Below, piece by piece: positions 9,801 to 23,480 of a DNA stretch of 64,000 nt. Numbering within the stretch: the stretch's first letter is position 1; each line of letters opens with the position of its first letter. The notes beneath the pieces were generated by a model. The model saw only the letters and a list, made by a program, of their open reading frames with translations, was not told where the DNA came from and ran no database searches. A program made the position numbers and the translations under genes. This DNA comes from Theocolax elegans (Eukaryota > Arthropoda > Insecta > Hymenoptera > Cerocephalidae): contig CM047426.1 in the NCBI GenBank assembly GCA_026168455.1, positions 84,719,986 to 84,783,985 on the forward strand, read 5' to 3'.

Positions 9801-11999
9801 CTCACCTAAGGTACTTATTGCCCCTTCTCATTTTATACAGGTATATACATACACACACAGACATTGTATTTTTCTTCCTTTTCTTAGTCGAGTACGTTTT
9901 TTTCTGCGGACCTTCTTACTTCTTTTTTCTTCCATATAAGTAGATATAAGCTCGATCATTACTTTTAATTATTTTTGTTGCTTACTTTATTACGTACATG
10001 TGACAGAAATATTTGATTGTTTCTTGACGCGTGATAATCATGTTTTGTATTTGTATAAAACGATAGTATTCAATTAATCGTGGATGCAAGTAAAGAAATA
10101 GTTAATTAATTACATAAGGAATTACTTTTAATTAACACTTTTAGTTATATATTTGTAATAGTGTAATTACTTTTATTTCTAAACGAGTCTTACTGTACTT
10201 GAAAATAATATAATTTATATTATCTACGTAAAAATTAAACAAATATTTATTTATCTCAACTGTACGTTATTCCTTCACATATTTTCATGAAATTAATATA
10301 TTTCTGTTACAACACCTTTGACATACGGCAGGTATTCAGATGGTGTTTTAAACTAGTGTTTTCCTTATTTATTTTTAAATTTTATTTATCATGAACTTAC
10401 AGTCGGCATTGCAAAAATAACGGGAGCAAACGTATTAATTGATAACAAAATAAATTTAATTAATGTATAATAAATTTTGTATAAAACGTGAACTTTAGTT
10501 TTTTTTTTTTTTATATTAAGCTATTGCATAAAAAATAGCATGAAATCAGGAACGCCTCGAAATTTTGTGGTATTGTAAACAAAAATTATATAAGTATATA
10601 TACATTTACTATGACCTAATACGGTATTATTCTTGAAAATTTATTTATAGAATAATAATATACAATAATGTATAATAAAAATTATAGTTATGTATTATTA
10701 TTATTATTATACGTGGAATGTCAGTTGATAGTTATTTGTAAACATAAACTTGAAAATAATACCTTATCCATATATTGCCTAAAAATGTATTCAGAATATT
10801 AAAACAATGTTTTGCTGTATTGCAATACTTATACACGAACAGGTACACTTAAACTTATACGTATAGACATATATAAATAGAAATAATAGGTACCTTCAGT
10901 CTCTTTTAGTATATCATCAAATCATTGGATTTTATAGCATTTATTGAGGATCTAGGGCAAATTTATATATACACTTGGATTATTATACTTATGATATACA
11001 TATTGATTAAATCGATAAATTGATCAATCCATGAGCAATAGCTTCATTATATGATCCACCAGATGCTTCATCACCTACTCGTCGGAAGTACATTTTCTAT
11101 TATATAATACACGAAATAATCGTTAAATATAAAATAACATAAAAAACTTAATAGAAACCCTAAGATGATTCTAACTGATAATAATTAACATAAAAAAAAT
11201 TCTTTATTTAAAGAAAAAAATAAGAATCTTGACATAATTCTTAAAAAAATTAAATACAAGATAAAATTCACTATATTTACATCAATTTTAACTGCAGTTC
11301 GGAGATAAATACATTGAGCATACCCTGCTGGAAATGTGAACTAAAAATTAGGAATTAAAAGTAGTCAGTTAATAGGTTAAATGAAACGCTTTTTCCCACT
11401 GTAAATATATAAAATAAATAATATTATAAATATAAGTTTATATAAATCAACAATATTTTATTTATTATTAAATTATAAAAAGTTTATAGTAAAATATATT
11501 TAAATAAATATTGTATAACTGTGAATTACCCTGGCTCTTATTACATACTAATCATTATTACTGAAAATTTTCTGTTGAATTTAAAAAATTATTTTCGTTA
11601 ATTAACACGCATGTATGTAACACTAGATTTTCATAATATAAATAAGTAATATAGTACCAGAATAGAATAGTAAACAAAGCCGTAATACATTATTTGAAAT
11701 GAAAAAAATAGCACCTCACCAACACATAGTATTAAATACAAGTGCTTTAAAAGAATGATCTACAATAAATATTAACACTTTGGTTACTTTAATGTTAATT
11801 AAAATCTGAACAATTTCGATCGCGTGCCATCAAAATAAAGTGACAACCGCATCATCAAAGCGTCGCGCACGTCATACCCGTTGAATTAATAAAAAAAAGA
11901 AACTATTTAAAAAAACTCATCAAACACGCTTCACAAGCGCGATATTCAATTACCAGAGAAAACAGTGGGATAAAAAAAAGTGCAGCACACGAGGAACGG
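9801..11999. other. AT-rich intergenic valley
   Basis: Strongly AT-rich, with short T and A runs and TA-rich microsatellite-like patches (for example TTA repeats near 10697-10711). No ORF of coding character, repeat family or RNA gene was recognised. Confidence 0.6.
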
Positions 12000-12620
12000 A
12001 AAATCCGCGCTATCTCGCTCGTCGGTTCGCGAGAAAACGATGAAAAAGGTCAGCACCGCTTAGCCAGTCGTTCTGTCCTCCTCTCTTTCTCTGTCCGTCT
12101 CTCTCAGTCTCTCTTTCTATGTGCGTATGTGTATATATAGGTATATATATATATATATATGTATAATATCGTCCGCAACTCTCGAGTTTCCATAGTTGGC
12201 GGCGGGCAGCCGCTGTGAAATTCACACGCGCGTCGCTCTCTTCGCCGTCGGGCCGCAGCCGACAAGACACGTTCGGCTCGATTCCCGAGCAGCAACACAC
12301 AGAGAGAACGAGCGAGCTCGAGAGAAACGTGCCCCGCGATCCACCGGCTATCTTTTGCTGAGCGTGACAAGGATGCCCGAGGAGTGGGGGAGCCACTCGA
12401 GATTCCCCATCGTGGTGGGGAGCCGGAGGGGTTAAGGGTGGGGGCCTCTTGTCCCGCCCACGATCCCACTTTGCCCGAGCGTTTCCTGCGGGAACCCCCA
12501 CCCCGTCGTGGAAGAGGGCAGCAGCCACGCTGCTCTCCTCCCCTCCTCGGCAAGAGACTACCCCCGCCCCTTTGTCGGCCTCGACCGTACCGGTAGAGCC
12601 ATATTTTCCGAGCCGTCATC

Positions 12621-12653
<33 letters not shown>

Positions 12654-12990
12654 TTCTTCCTCGCCGGTGCCGTCGTATTCTGCACCCCGCGCCACTCTGC
12701 TACTTCCTCCGGTGTGTTGAAGCGCGACGCCTTGGCGTCCGTCACCCACAGCGCGAATGGACTCTATAATGACAACGACAGTGTTGCCGACTTTTGCCTC
12801 TGGGGTTGGGATATGACTTTTCGAGGGAAGTGTACCCGATGGAAGGAGGCGGTTTAAAAATACCATCTAAGAAGATTCTATGCGCTGGTAGAACTTTCCA
12901 AATTTGATATTCACGTCGGGTATGCGATGCAATTTCCTTGTGACGATTTTTCCCCTGAATATATATACTTGGCAGCACCTATAAAAAAAG
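12000..12990. other. GC-rich island with (TCG)n and an unassigned acidic ORF
   Basis: A sharp GC-rich island between two AT-rich valleys. It holds a (TCG)10 microsatellite (12622-12651) and a (TA)n tract near 12136-12162. On the minus strand an ATG-started ORF runs from 12866 to 12558 (102 codons). It includes a run of nine Asp, but nothing identifies a family. The island could be a distal promoter or upstream exon of the bi-like gene, a regulatory element or an unknown small gene. Confidence 0.35.
12622..12651. repeat. (TCG)10 microsatellite
   Basis: Ten uninterrupted TCG triplets on the plus strand. On the minus strand they read as GAC repeats and encode the poly-Asp run of the candidate ORF in this island. 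Confidence 0.9.
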
Positions 12991-15900
12991 CAAATAAAAA
13001 AATTTTTACTTTTCGTAACATTTTTATTTTGAATTACATAAAACATATATCAAATTTATAGGCAGTATTAAATTGTTTATTCACAAGCTCTAAAATAACT
13101 ATATGTCTTATTTCAAACTATATTTTTAAAAAATTTACCTTTTCTTGATAATATACATATGAATATTATTTTTTAGAAAACTAGTTAGAATATTTCTAAT
13201 TATGACTAATTATTTTGAATGTAGAATGACGATTTTTTTAAAAAATATATACCTAAAAGCTTAACAAAAAATTCGAAAAAAAATACAAATTTTTATAATA
13301 AAAGTGCCCGGATAAAAAATTAATATATAGATATATATATTGAATTTTTTATAATTAAATGATAGAACAATAAATTTTAGTTTCAAGAAAATGTAGATAA
13401 ACTTGTGTCTAACCATTGCTAAAATGTATTTTAAATTGCAATTTTTTAAATAAAATCTAGAATTAACTAATATTTATATAGATTGATTAAAATAATTTTT
13501 TATAATCAATAAAAAAAATTTTTTATTTTTTAAATACATTTTTTACTGAAAAATATAACAAAAAATATTTGTTGTGAAAACATTTTTAGAATAAAAACTA
13601 CAAATTACATTCACTAAAATTTAAGTGAATTTGTTTTTATTTGATAAATAATATATGAAAATGATTACAGAAAATATATAACTCCCTATAATTAACCTTG
13701 AGCGTCAAGAGTAAGAAATATACATAGTTTAAAGCCGCGTACTTGGGAATAAATTGTTTTATTAAGAAAGATGTTTACTTGTGTATACACAGGGACATAT
13801 CCGTAAATATACAAGTATCTACGCTAGGATAAACTAGTATACATATGTGATACACATATACATATGATATACATATATATACGAAAGAGACGATAGCCGG
13901 TGGTGCTCGCGTAGGGTGCAAAAGTTACGACTCTAGGAAAGGGGGACGAGAAAGAGAGAGAGAGAGAGAAGGGTGAGTAGAGTAGAGAAACTACATAGCG
14001 AGGGGTTAAAAAGAGAAAAGCAGAATACACTCAGCGAAAAAAATATGTATGTATATATATACGTAGGTGTAGAAAAAGAGCAAGTCAACGATAGAACGAA
14101 AAAGAGAGCACACGGAGAGAAAAATCCCGAGGATCGTGCTCTCGCTCCGGTCATAATCGCACAGACCGTGTCATAATCTGCGACGAAATACATTTGACGA
14201 GAGGGAGAGAGCGAGGGAGCGAGCGAGAGAGTGAGAGAGAGAGTGAGGAGAGAAGTTAAGAAAAAGTGAGCAAGAGGAAAGAGGCTTGTATATAGAGTAA
14301 AAGGTAGGCGTGACTTATTTAAAACTCCACCTACTTAGCTCCGCGTCTACTCTCCCACTTGCTAGTTCCGATCCCCACTCGTAGTTCCCCTGCACGTCAA
14401 GCTGGAGCACGCGCGCAACTCGATTCTATCCCGAGGAGTGGGAGATCCGTTGAGGAGGCAGCGGAGGAGCCCAGGGGGCGAGGAAGGGGACGAAAGAACC
14501 TTGTCTCTTTCTCACAGCGAGAGGCTAATAATCTCGCATCGCGGCGGATGAGACTTCGAGATGGAAAGACGAGAATTAAGTCACACTTAACTCATAATAC
14601 GTATACCCTCTCCTTTTCTCTCGGCATTCGCACTTGGGACAACAACTAGTCGACCATATAATAATGATGATTTTGTAATTTCGTACGTTGACTGCGGGTG
14701 GGACGAGACTACGAAACTTAAAACGAATATATACACTCGGGGAGCTCGTTTAAATCTCGATCATTGTTTATTATTGGTTCTTTACGACACCGGACTGATT
14801 GATCGGCCATTTCCGATTCGACTTGATGGCATCGGCGCAGGATGCGACGCTTTTGCGATTACCGCTCGAGGGGGACTTATTTATGGCTTTCCTCTTCTAA
14901 TGGAATTAGACTGATCGATGAATTCTCGACTGGTGTATGTATACACAGTTTACAAAAAATTTAACAACAAACGGTGATTCCTAAGATGCACGTATAGCGC
15001 AATATATATTAAACGTTCGTATATTGATTGGTTGGTGAAACTTTAGAACACGACTATAAATTTTTAATGGAAATGCAGTTCACGTTAACAATGTTTTATC
15101 AAAAAATAATTATACATCTTAATACTACGTAGACACGTACGTACCACTTCGAAATAATACATTTAAACTTTTAGTTATATTCCATTGAAGAAAAAAGTGC
15201 GCAGTGTCTTACTTTCAATTAAATTGTGTACAGTACAGTTTTAGATTAAAGCTCAGTGACTGTTCAGTTGAGGCATCTATGTCGATGTTATTTGAGGTCG
15301 ATTAAGCGTACACTTATAGAATCAGGTCTAATCGATAAAAAGAAGACCGAAGTTGTTATTTATCCCTACGCGTTATGTCGTGCCTTGCACCAGAGTATAC
15401 AATCTCATGTCAATACGAAACAAGCGTCAATGTAAATTCCCAACTTATAGCATTCTCTAAAGTCAGTGATATTACTTATTCATCCGATACCACCTTTGTA
15501 TATTTTTATTTATTTTTTATTGATTTATTTGATAATCATACTTCTTTCCTTATTATTTACAATATATTTTAAAATTGTCTATACAAGTAATTCTAAAATT
15601 TTTGCGTATTTATATAATTTCCTAAATATATTTATTTCCTATTATTTTTTTTTCTTTTAAATAATTTTACAGAATTTATTATTGGACTTATTATGATATT
15701 AGATATTGTTTTATAACTGACTTACACATTTTATTAACCATGCATGTGAGGATGTTACCATATGCATATAAAAGTTAGTCTAATTACACAAAGTTTCTGT
15801 ACAACATTAAAACCATACTTATTGCACATTTACGATTACTATACTAGATTTAATACAATATTTTAATATTCCGTATGCATGTATTACATAATTATTACGA

Positions 15901-16180
15901 TTTTACAAAATAAAAAGAGGAATAATCTAATATGAGTAAAACAGTAAATTTATTAGATCCATTATGATAATTTCGAGTGTTCGAAAAACCGTAAATCAGA
16001 TTAACGAGATTTTGCAAAAAGCAAAAGAGTGACCTAAAAAAAAGGTATACAGATATAGTCACACATCCATATATAGAGAGGTGTATCTTTTTCCAACATC
16101 CTTATACGAGAAAAGTCAAGCCCGGGAAAATTACAGATCCGCAGCAGTTCGATCAGCAGAAAAGAAACCAACTCGAACGT
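12991..16180. other. AT-rich valleys flanking a GA-rich island (about 13890-14940)
   Basis: 12991-13880 is very AT-rich with many A/T homopolymers. The middle part has GA runs (13949-13968, 14215-14250) and complex sequence to about 14940. 14941-16180 is again AT-rich. No coding sequence was recognised; the ORFs across 13824-14193 are GA/CT-repeat translations. Confidence 0.5.
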
Positions 16181-16740
16181 TCTAGGGTCACGGAGGAATG
16201 GAAAGAAAAAAAAGGCCAACGACGAATAAGACGGAAGAAAGGCGCATCGAACGTGAACGCGCGCGCGTGCACGAGGGAGAAAAAGAAGCGGAAGGAAGAT
16301 GGCTCGTATTTCAAGGGCCGTGCACGCGAGCAGAAGCGACGGAGACGCCGCAGGTCACACACACACACACACACACGCGCGCACACGTACACACGCACAT
16401 AGTGCCTTCGGAAAATTAATTTTCCTCGAGCCGAGGGATGGCGATCGCGGTGGCTGTCGCGGCACATAGAGCGCGAGAGCTCTATAAATCTTCCCGGACC
16501 GTAAACGAGCCAAGGCGAGCTTTTGATGCGAGAACTGCTGGCGCGAGGCGAGAGAGACAGAGGGAGAGAGAGAGAGAGAGAGGGAGACCGGGTACAACGT
16601 ATATTTATACCGAAAGAAAACTCTGCGAGCGAGTGTTAAAGGGAGAAAATAAATTGGATGCGAGTGAACTCGCGGGTAAATCTGCCGGCGGATTTTCGGG
16701 GGATGGTAATTTGACGGCCTCCCCGTTTCTGGTCATGCGT
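16181..16740. other. GC-richer island with CA and GA microsatellites
   Basis: Complex sequence containing (CA)n at 16356-16380 and (GA)n near 16560-16585. ORFs on both strands overlap the repeats and are compositionally biased. It is a possible regulatory island; nothing more can be supported. Confidence 0.35.
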
Positions 16741-18620
16741 ATAAACATTGAATTATTTTTGGAATTGTGTATGTAAATATGCTTAAATTACATATTTAAA
16801 TATCAAGCGGCTCTCGAAATTCAACATATCGTTTTTTCACGTTATTCTTAAATATTATTATATTAATTGTGTGTGCACAAATCATATTTAATAGATTTAT
16901 ATATGAATGAAACTAAGAATATAAAGGAAGGATTTTAATTAGTAGATAAGATTAAAATTTGATATTTGGTATTTTTCATTCTTTAGGAATATCTATTTAA
17001 CCAGTATATATATGTATTAACTATTTTATATAAATCTTCTTCTAATTTATAATATTATAGTCATAGTAATTTTATAACACTTTTGCAATGATGTTATTAA
17101 TGTAGTAAATAAATGTAAATTGGGGTACACAATGGAAAAAGAAATCAAACATTATTTGCTTTAATGTTAAACGTGATTTTGAAATTGATTTTGACCATCA
17201 AGAAATTCTGAGAGGTCACGTCTATTCTACAGAATTCTATAAGAAATACTTAATAGCAAATCGGATACTGTTTATGTTACGCAACCATCATTTTGCTAGT
17301 TTTCACGCGAATATTTATATCTCTATTTTCTGTAGGGTATTCGATATAATAAATTATTGCATTCGTAAATTATGTTAATGATGAAAATGAAATCTGAAAT
17401 CTTATTGTATTCCTAAAAATTTGAGAAACAATGCAATCTCACCTTATAATCAAAACCATAATTTGACTATAATTATGCGAAAACATGAAGTATAATGAAA
17501 TCTTTATTTAGTACGTAATTAAAGCCTCGATGGGTATTAGGAATCATAACTCCTCTATCAGATTAGATGACGGTTTTTTGTAAAAAGCAACTCACAAATG
17601 AAGTGAAAAAGCGTGGAATTGCACGTAAAAAATATAGTATATAATAGGAAAACCGCAAGAGAGTAACGACAAACCAATTAGACGATTTAATGGAGCTTGC
17701 TCAAACGCTGTAACGATCGGATAAAACAATTGCTTGTATATACCGCCCATACGGGTTTCACCGACGAAAAAACGTCAGGAAAACTCGGGAGGGAGAGCAA
17801 TCGATGGGCAGAGACGAACGCGACCAAACTATTCACGGAATAGAACGGCAAAAAAATAAAGTTCGATCGAGTGTCACGACGGGGGTGTTGAAAATTCAGC
17901 GGTAGCATCGATTGGCCTCTTCCCAAAACAACACGGATGAGTTCGCGGCCTGACAAGAGGTCGAGAGAGAAAGAGAGTGTTTGAAAAATAGTGGCCACGA
18001 GTATAAATAAAACGGATAAAGTAGAGGATGAGAAAAGTAACCGGAAAAATAGTTTGTTGTTTGCACTTTGGAAATTATTGTATGGATATTAAATATTATA
18101 TAGTTCCTTTGTTTGTTTACGTTTAAATTTAAGAAATGTATCTGATAATTAATTATCTATATCAGAAGTTATACCGTCGATATGTCAATTAGTCGATATG
18201 ACTATATTTAATTTTGACAAAACGTGTAAATGCTTGTTATTGTCCACGTTAATTATTTCTTTTTCTTTATTTCAAATGCTAATTATGAATTTATTAGTAA
18301 ATAATGAAAGTGTTTCTGTTTGATACGGTATTTTATTTTATACCCACCCATGGAATTCATTATTTTTTATATTAGTTGTTATGTATTTTGGTATTAATAT
18401 ATAACAACTATTTCAAATTTAGTGAAACCTTCAAAATACGAATAAAATTATTATAGCTATTATCGTTTACATTATACTACTATATATTTTACAAAATTCA
18501 TAAATTGCTCGGAAAGATTCATACATAATTTATCATCGAATTATTGATATATGCAGGTGCTAATGATATGAAATAACACGTATATTTTTGATCCGGTCGG
18601 TAAATAGAAAAAATAATTTA
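16741..18620. other. AT-rich stretch without recognised genes
   Basis: Mostly AT-rich, with a less biased patch at about 17500-18030. A small hairpin-forming inverted repeat occurs at 18373-18410 (TAGTTGTTAT and ATAACAACTA arms, 18-nt loop). No gene or mobile element was recognised. Confidence 0.5.
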
Positions 18621-19600
18621 ATAAAATCCATGGTTGAAAGGTCGAAAAATAGTAACGTGGGAGGTGGGTGAAGTAACAATAAATGGAAAACCCGGAAAGT
18701 CAATCAGATTTTCAGTTGCGCATTGGAGGACGTGGACGAGTTGCGCTCACACGAGAAAAGTGATTTGTTTGCAAGCGCTTTCGGAATCGCGATCATCTCG
18801 TCGTGGTTGTGTTCGCGCTTCCCAGCAAAAAGAGGCTGCTCGCGCGCTTCGCTCGATATGCCCGATTCACCAATCTATACACGTACGTACGTGTATACAT
18901 GCGCACACGTAGAAAATATCTGCCCTCTCCAAAAGTCGAGGGAAGAGCCGCCGGCGAGAGGAGCAACGAGAAATGCGCTAACGCGGGGTGGCGCCGCGAA
19001 GGCGCCGGCCGACTGCCCTCGCCGTTTCGTTTTTTTATCATCCTCCGGTCTCTCCCTTTCTATCTACCTCTCTCTCTCCCTCTCTCTCTCTCTCTTTATC
19101 TCTCTCCCACTCTTCCGCAGCTTATTTCGGCGCGTTTGTGTTTGTTCCGGGCGTCAGTTGAGCGCCGCCCTCTCTCTAGGTACTTGACGCTTCGGCTCTT
19201 TTTTTTCTTCTATATATACCTATATAGACCTATATACATATGTGCATATATCCACTCACGCACACGCACGCGCATTCGCGCATATATGTATACATAAACA
19301 TATGTATACGACTTTTCCTCTTTCTCCTCCTTCGAGCCTTTAACGTTAATATCCATTCCCTCTTGCGCACTTGCGCGTTCTCGTTTCATATTGTCTTCCT
19401 TTGGCGCGCCTCTGCTGCTTTTCTATTTAGTTAATCTTCTTATCTGCGCGAGACTGCGGGGGGAACAATTAGATTAGGCTTGCATTAGGGTATTTAACTG
19501 GCTTCGCGCGCTCGTTTCGAAAATTAGAGCACGGATTTTCGCGACTTTGCTGCGGTCTGCCTTTAACCTTTCTAAGATTACGACACGTTTTCCTCAAATA
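18621..19600. other. GC-richer island with CT-rich tract
   Basis: Complex sequence at 18650-19040, a (CT)n tract at about 19065-19105, alternating purine-pyrimidine TA/CA/CG sequence at 19205-19310, and non-repetitive sequence with ATTA-type cores at 19440-19580. The ORFs are Ser/Leu/Arg-rich repeat translations. It is a candidate regulatory island only. Confidence 0.35.
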
Positions 19601-19736
19601 TTTTACATACGTATATTTATATACTTATGCTTTTCTACTCAACATTCGCTTAAATTTTAACTTATTTTCATAATTCTCCAATTTTTGTATTCATTAATCT
19701 ATTATACATACCTACATGTAATGTATTATATAATAT

Positions 19737-20612
19737 ATGTTAAATTCTTTTTCACCCTGATCATCTAAAAAGTCTACTATAGACCCAATTTATTCCCCGT
19801 AGACCTACTTTATTCAACGATGACACATTTTATTCATCGTAGACTTACTTTTTTGTTTTGAATACTTACACGGAGAACATCAAATGTTTGGGAAACAGAT
19901 CCTGCCCAGCTTGTAGGATATGTTTTCTAATATAAAATATAAAAAAGCCAGAGCTGCAAATTTTAACAATCGTTTTTTCAAAAGTTATACGCTGTTAAAC
20001 CAAAATTTCCGAAAGTAGAGAGGCTTTATTTTAAACGGTTGTAACTTCTAAACTATCAAATATTAACATTCAGACTAAAGTTAAATGAACTGATGAAATA
20101 AAATAGATATAATTTAAAAAAAAATACGCTTAAATCCGATGAAATGGAGCAAAGTTATTGCCGAAATAAAAATTTAAAGAAATTTTAAACAAAAATTGGG
20201 CACTTTAAATTTTATTAATTTTTTAAGCTAAATTTCTTTTAATTCTTAATTCGGTTCTCAACTTTTTATTAAACTATGTTACAAGCGTTTAAAGTAAAGC
20301 CTCTGTTTTTGGAAATTTTGCTTTAATAGCGTATAACTTTTGAAAAAACGATTGTTAGGATCTGCGGCTATGGCTTCCTTTCTATTTTTATATTATAAAA
20401 CATATCGTACAAGCTGAGCACGATCCGTTTTCCAAACATATAATGTTTTCCTCGTTATAGTTCAGCCTTTTTACATAAATACTACATTAGGTTTATTATT
20501 TTATATTAATGTATAAGAAAATTTTGCAATATTAAACAAATTTAGAAATAAAAAAAATTGTTATTACAAAAAGTGACTTTTTGAATGATTAGGGTGAAAA
20601 ATTTTGTATGGC
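19737..20612. mobile_element. Diverged foldback / MITE-like element
   Basis: An outer terminal inverted repeat pairs TTTTTCACCCTGATCATC (about 19748-19765) with its diverged complement at about 20586-20605 (ATGATTAGGGTGAAAAA). Inside, 19871-20044 matches the reverse complement of 20278-20454 at roughly 80 percent by eye; for example CGGTTGTAAC pairs with GTTACAAGCG. The centre is about 230 bp and holds no ORF. The structure is that of a non-autonomous foldback DNA transposon. The divergence of the arms shows it is old. No target-site duplication could be fixed, so the outer limits are approximate. Confidence 0.6.
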
Positions 20613-20701
20613 ACTTTGAGAGTAAAAGGCGATTATTCCCTTGGATGACTTTAACTTAAGTTTCATCCCGGGAATAAATGCCTATTTTACTCCCTAAGTG
20701 C
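20611..20701. repeat. 91-nt imperfect hairpin beside the foldback element
   Basis: The arms 20611-20648 and 20663-20701 pair over nearly their whole length with a few mismatches and small bulges. GCACTT at the left tip pairs with AAGTGC at the right tip, and GGATGA at the inner end pairs with TCATCC. The loop is about 14 nt. Size and shape suit a microRNA precursor, but an adjoining MITE can form the same structure. Confidence 0.5.
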
Positions 20702-21890
20702 ATAAATAACTATTACGTATAGTACTAATATTGGTCCTACTATTTTTTTTCAGATAATAGGAAGTAAAATAAATGGTATTTTTACAATAATTCGATTAGT
20801 ATATGATGCATTTTTATTTTTAACTACTTTCATCTCATCCAAGACCTTTAGTATTAAAGGATCCATATATGAAAATATGACAAGTTGACCGTATATTATT
20901 AGTGGTTTAAATTATGAAACAATTTTATTTTAATGTTTGCGGTGTTCTAATTTCATAAATACACAACAAAATAAATATTATTTTTCCTTCACCAGATCTT
21001 TTTAAAATATTCATAAAAAAAGCGGAGAAAAAAGTAGAGTTTTGTGCGGAAGTTATCCGTCGATAATATACAATATATCTGTGCTAATCCCATAGTTCGG
21101 ATACTCGTTACATAGAATCTCAAATGCGGATCAATAAAGCGAAGACGCTGCGATATTATTCATGTCTACGACGTCTAAAAAACTGATCTACTTGATGGAA
21201 TATACTTTAGTCACAAACAGTCAATAAAACCATTGATTCTTATGACTTGGCACTGATAGGAAAACAAACCACCTTGTTATGTTCAAAATGATATTTATGA
21301 GAAAAATAAAATACTTTTTTATATTTAGTTAAAAATGCTTTTCTCTTGTACGTGCTATTAAAAATTTGTTAGAAAAGCTCTTGTAAATTAAAAATTTTTT
21401 AAAAAATAGAATAGTGTAAGTATTATATTTAATATAACTTTTATTTCTTATATGTTTATGAAGATATATCAAATAAAAGTAAAAACAATAAAACATAAAA
21501 TTATTGTCTAATGTCCTTCCTTCTTATGAATAAAAGTTTTTTTCTTTACACTCTAATACAATGTTAAAAATTGAGAGCAAACAACATACTGTACGTGTTT
21601 ACTTTTCCAGGTGAAAATAAAGTACACACGTGTATAATATAATTATTTTATGCTTTATGTAAAGATATACTTTTACCATCCACCGGAATAACTATATAAA
21701 CGCATAAGTGGTATAATTTTAATGTTTTGGTATAATTAATTCATCTCATTTACAAATATAAGATAAATGTAATTTGTATAAAAGTAGATAAATATATTAA
21801 CATGAAAATCAGAGGATTTTATTTAAATCGTTAAAAATATAAAAGGAAGATTTTTTCTTTTAAATGTAAGTGAAAAATTGAAAAAAAGAG
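20702..21890. other. AT-rich stretch without recognised features
   Basis: Low-GC sequence with A/T homopolymers. No ORF of coding character and no repeat unit were recognised. Confidence 0.5.
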
Positions 21891-23480
21891 ATTTCCGTCG
21901 ATATACACATACACGCGCGTAAGTACGGGAGTACTTAAGATCCGACGCGTGGCCAGCGGTTCACATGCACCGGGCACGGTGAGTTCTCAAAAGGGTTGCT
22001 CATATAGAGTTCCGAAAATAAAGCCAGGAAAAAGCAGGCGGCGAAGAAAGAGAAGCCGCAAGAAGAAAGAGGACTTGGGTATATATACGGTATATTATAT
22101 ATTCTCTGTCTCCTAGTAAAGAGTAAAGCGGCGGCTCTCGTGTGTACGTGTATGCCCGTACCCTTTGCGTATAATAGGACGAGGAATAGCCTAATTATTA
22201 CCTCATCGATGTGTACCTCTCTAAGACGTCAGAGGGTTTCGGATTACCCTTTAACTGACTGATCGCAATCCTTACAATTTTCTACTCCTCGAATTCAATA
22301 TCTTCAAACCGCGCCTTCTTGTGTTGTCCTCCTGTGAACTTAACCGACGGCGGTTCTTTTGCGTATTTTGCGCGACACCGGAAGAAAAGCATGTTATATA
22401 CGCGTCTCGTTCCCACAAGATGCTAGGAGGCGTCGTTCAGATGCGGAGACTCGATAAATCGACCTCGTCTTTTTTCGGGTTGAATGGATCATTTCTTTTT
22501 CCTTCTTTTTTCCAATGTTTCGTGTAAACCGTCGAGTTTGAATATGTAATAATTACCGTATAATGGGGCTTCTAATTATTATTATAACGTATGTGGAATA
22601 TCGAGAACTTTATACATTCGTATCATAATTTTCATGCAGCACGCGTTTTACGTATCTTATTTACCAACAAATAAAATATTTGCACTAAATTAAAAAATAA
22701 AATTTGTGCAATCGAAAAATAAAAATTAAATGTCGTGTTTACTGCAAATAGTGAACATTTATTAATTTACTAATATAATTATAATTTAATCCTTCAGGAA
22801 ATTACGATAAACAAGGTGAGTATATAAACAAGAAAAAAAACTATGGAGTTTCGGGGCGGCGACTTGCATCGGGAACAAGGCCCAAAAGAACCGTGGATAT
22901 CACATTGCATTCTCTTCTCTCTCTCTCTCTCTCTCTCTCACTCTTGGTTGGCCCGCGGACTGACGGGACAAAACAACAAGCTTACAATAGAGATTTGCTT
23001 CCCTCGCTGCGGCTTAACCTTAGACAGTCTCTCTTTTTCTCTTTCTCTCTTCCTCTCTCCTCCCCTTTTCCACCTCTTAGTCTATCTCACTCGATCGAGT
23101 CTCGAAGGCGTACAGGGAGAGAACGGAAATCGAAAGGGCTCGATCTCATTGGGTTCTTCTCTCTCGTTTACTCTTCTCTGTCTCTTCGTCTTTTTTTTTC
23201 GCGTGCCAATCCATTAATTAACCTGCGACGTTTCTTAACCGTGCCGTCTGAGCAAGAGGCGGAAATGGAAAACTCGAGGAGGATGTGGATGCGATTTAAA
23301 ATGGGTGTACGTATACGTGTGTAACATGTGCTTCACCGGTGTACTTTTGCTTTTTATTCTCTGGATCGCTGATCGTTTTTCACGTTGTGTGTATCGTGCA
23401 TCTATTAAGTATACTCAGTACTGTGTGAGTTATTGATGCACATTTAACGAGCGACCCATGATCAAGTAGGCACTCTTTTC
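21891..23480. other. Mixed island with GA/CT tracts
   Basis: GC-richer sequence at 21900-22530 and 22830-23480, separated by an AT-rich gap. It contains (CT)n at 22915-22939 and 23030-23060. The ORFs across 22843-23324 are CT-repeat translations. No gene was recognised. Confidence 0.35.
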
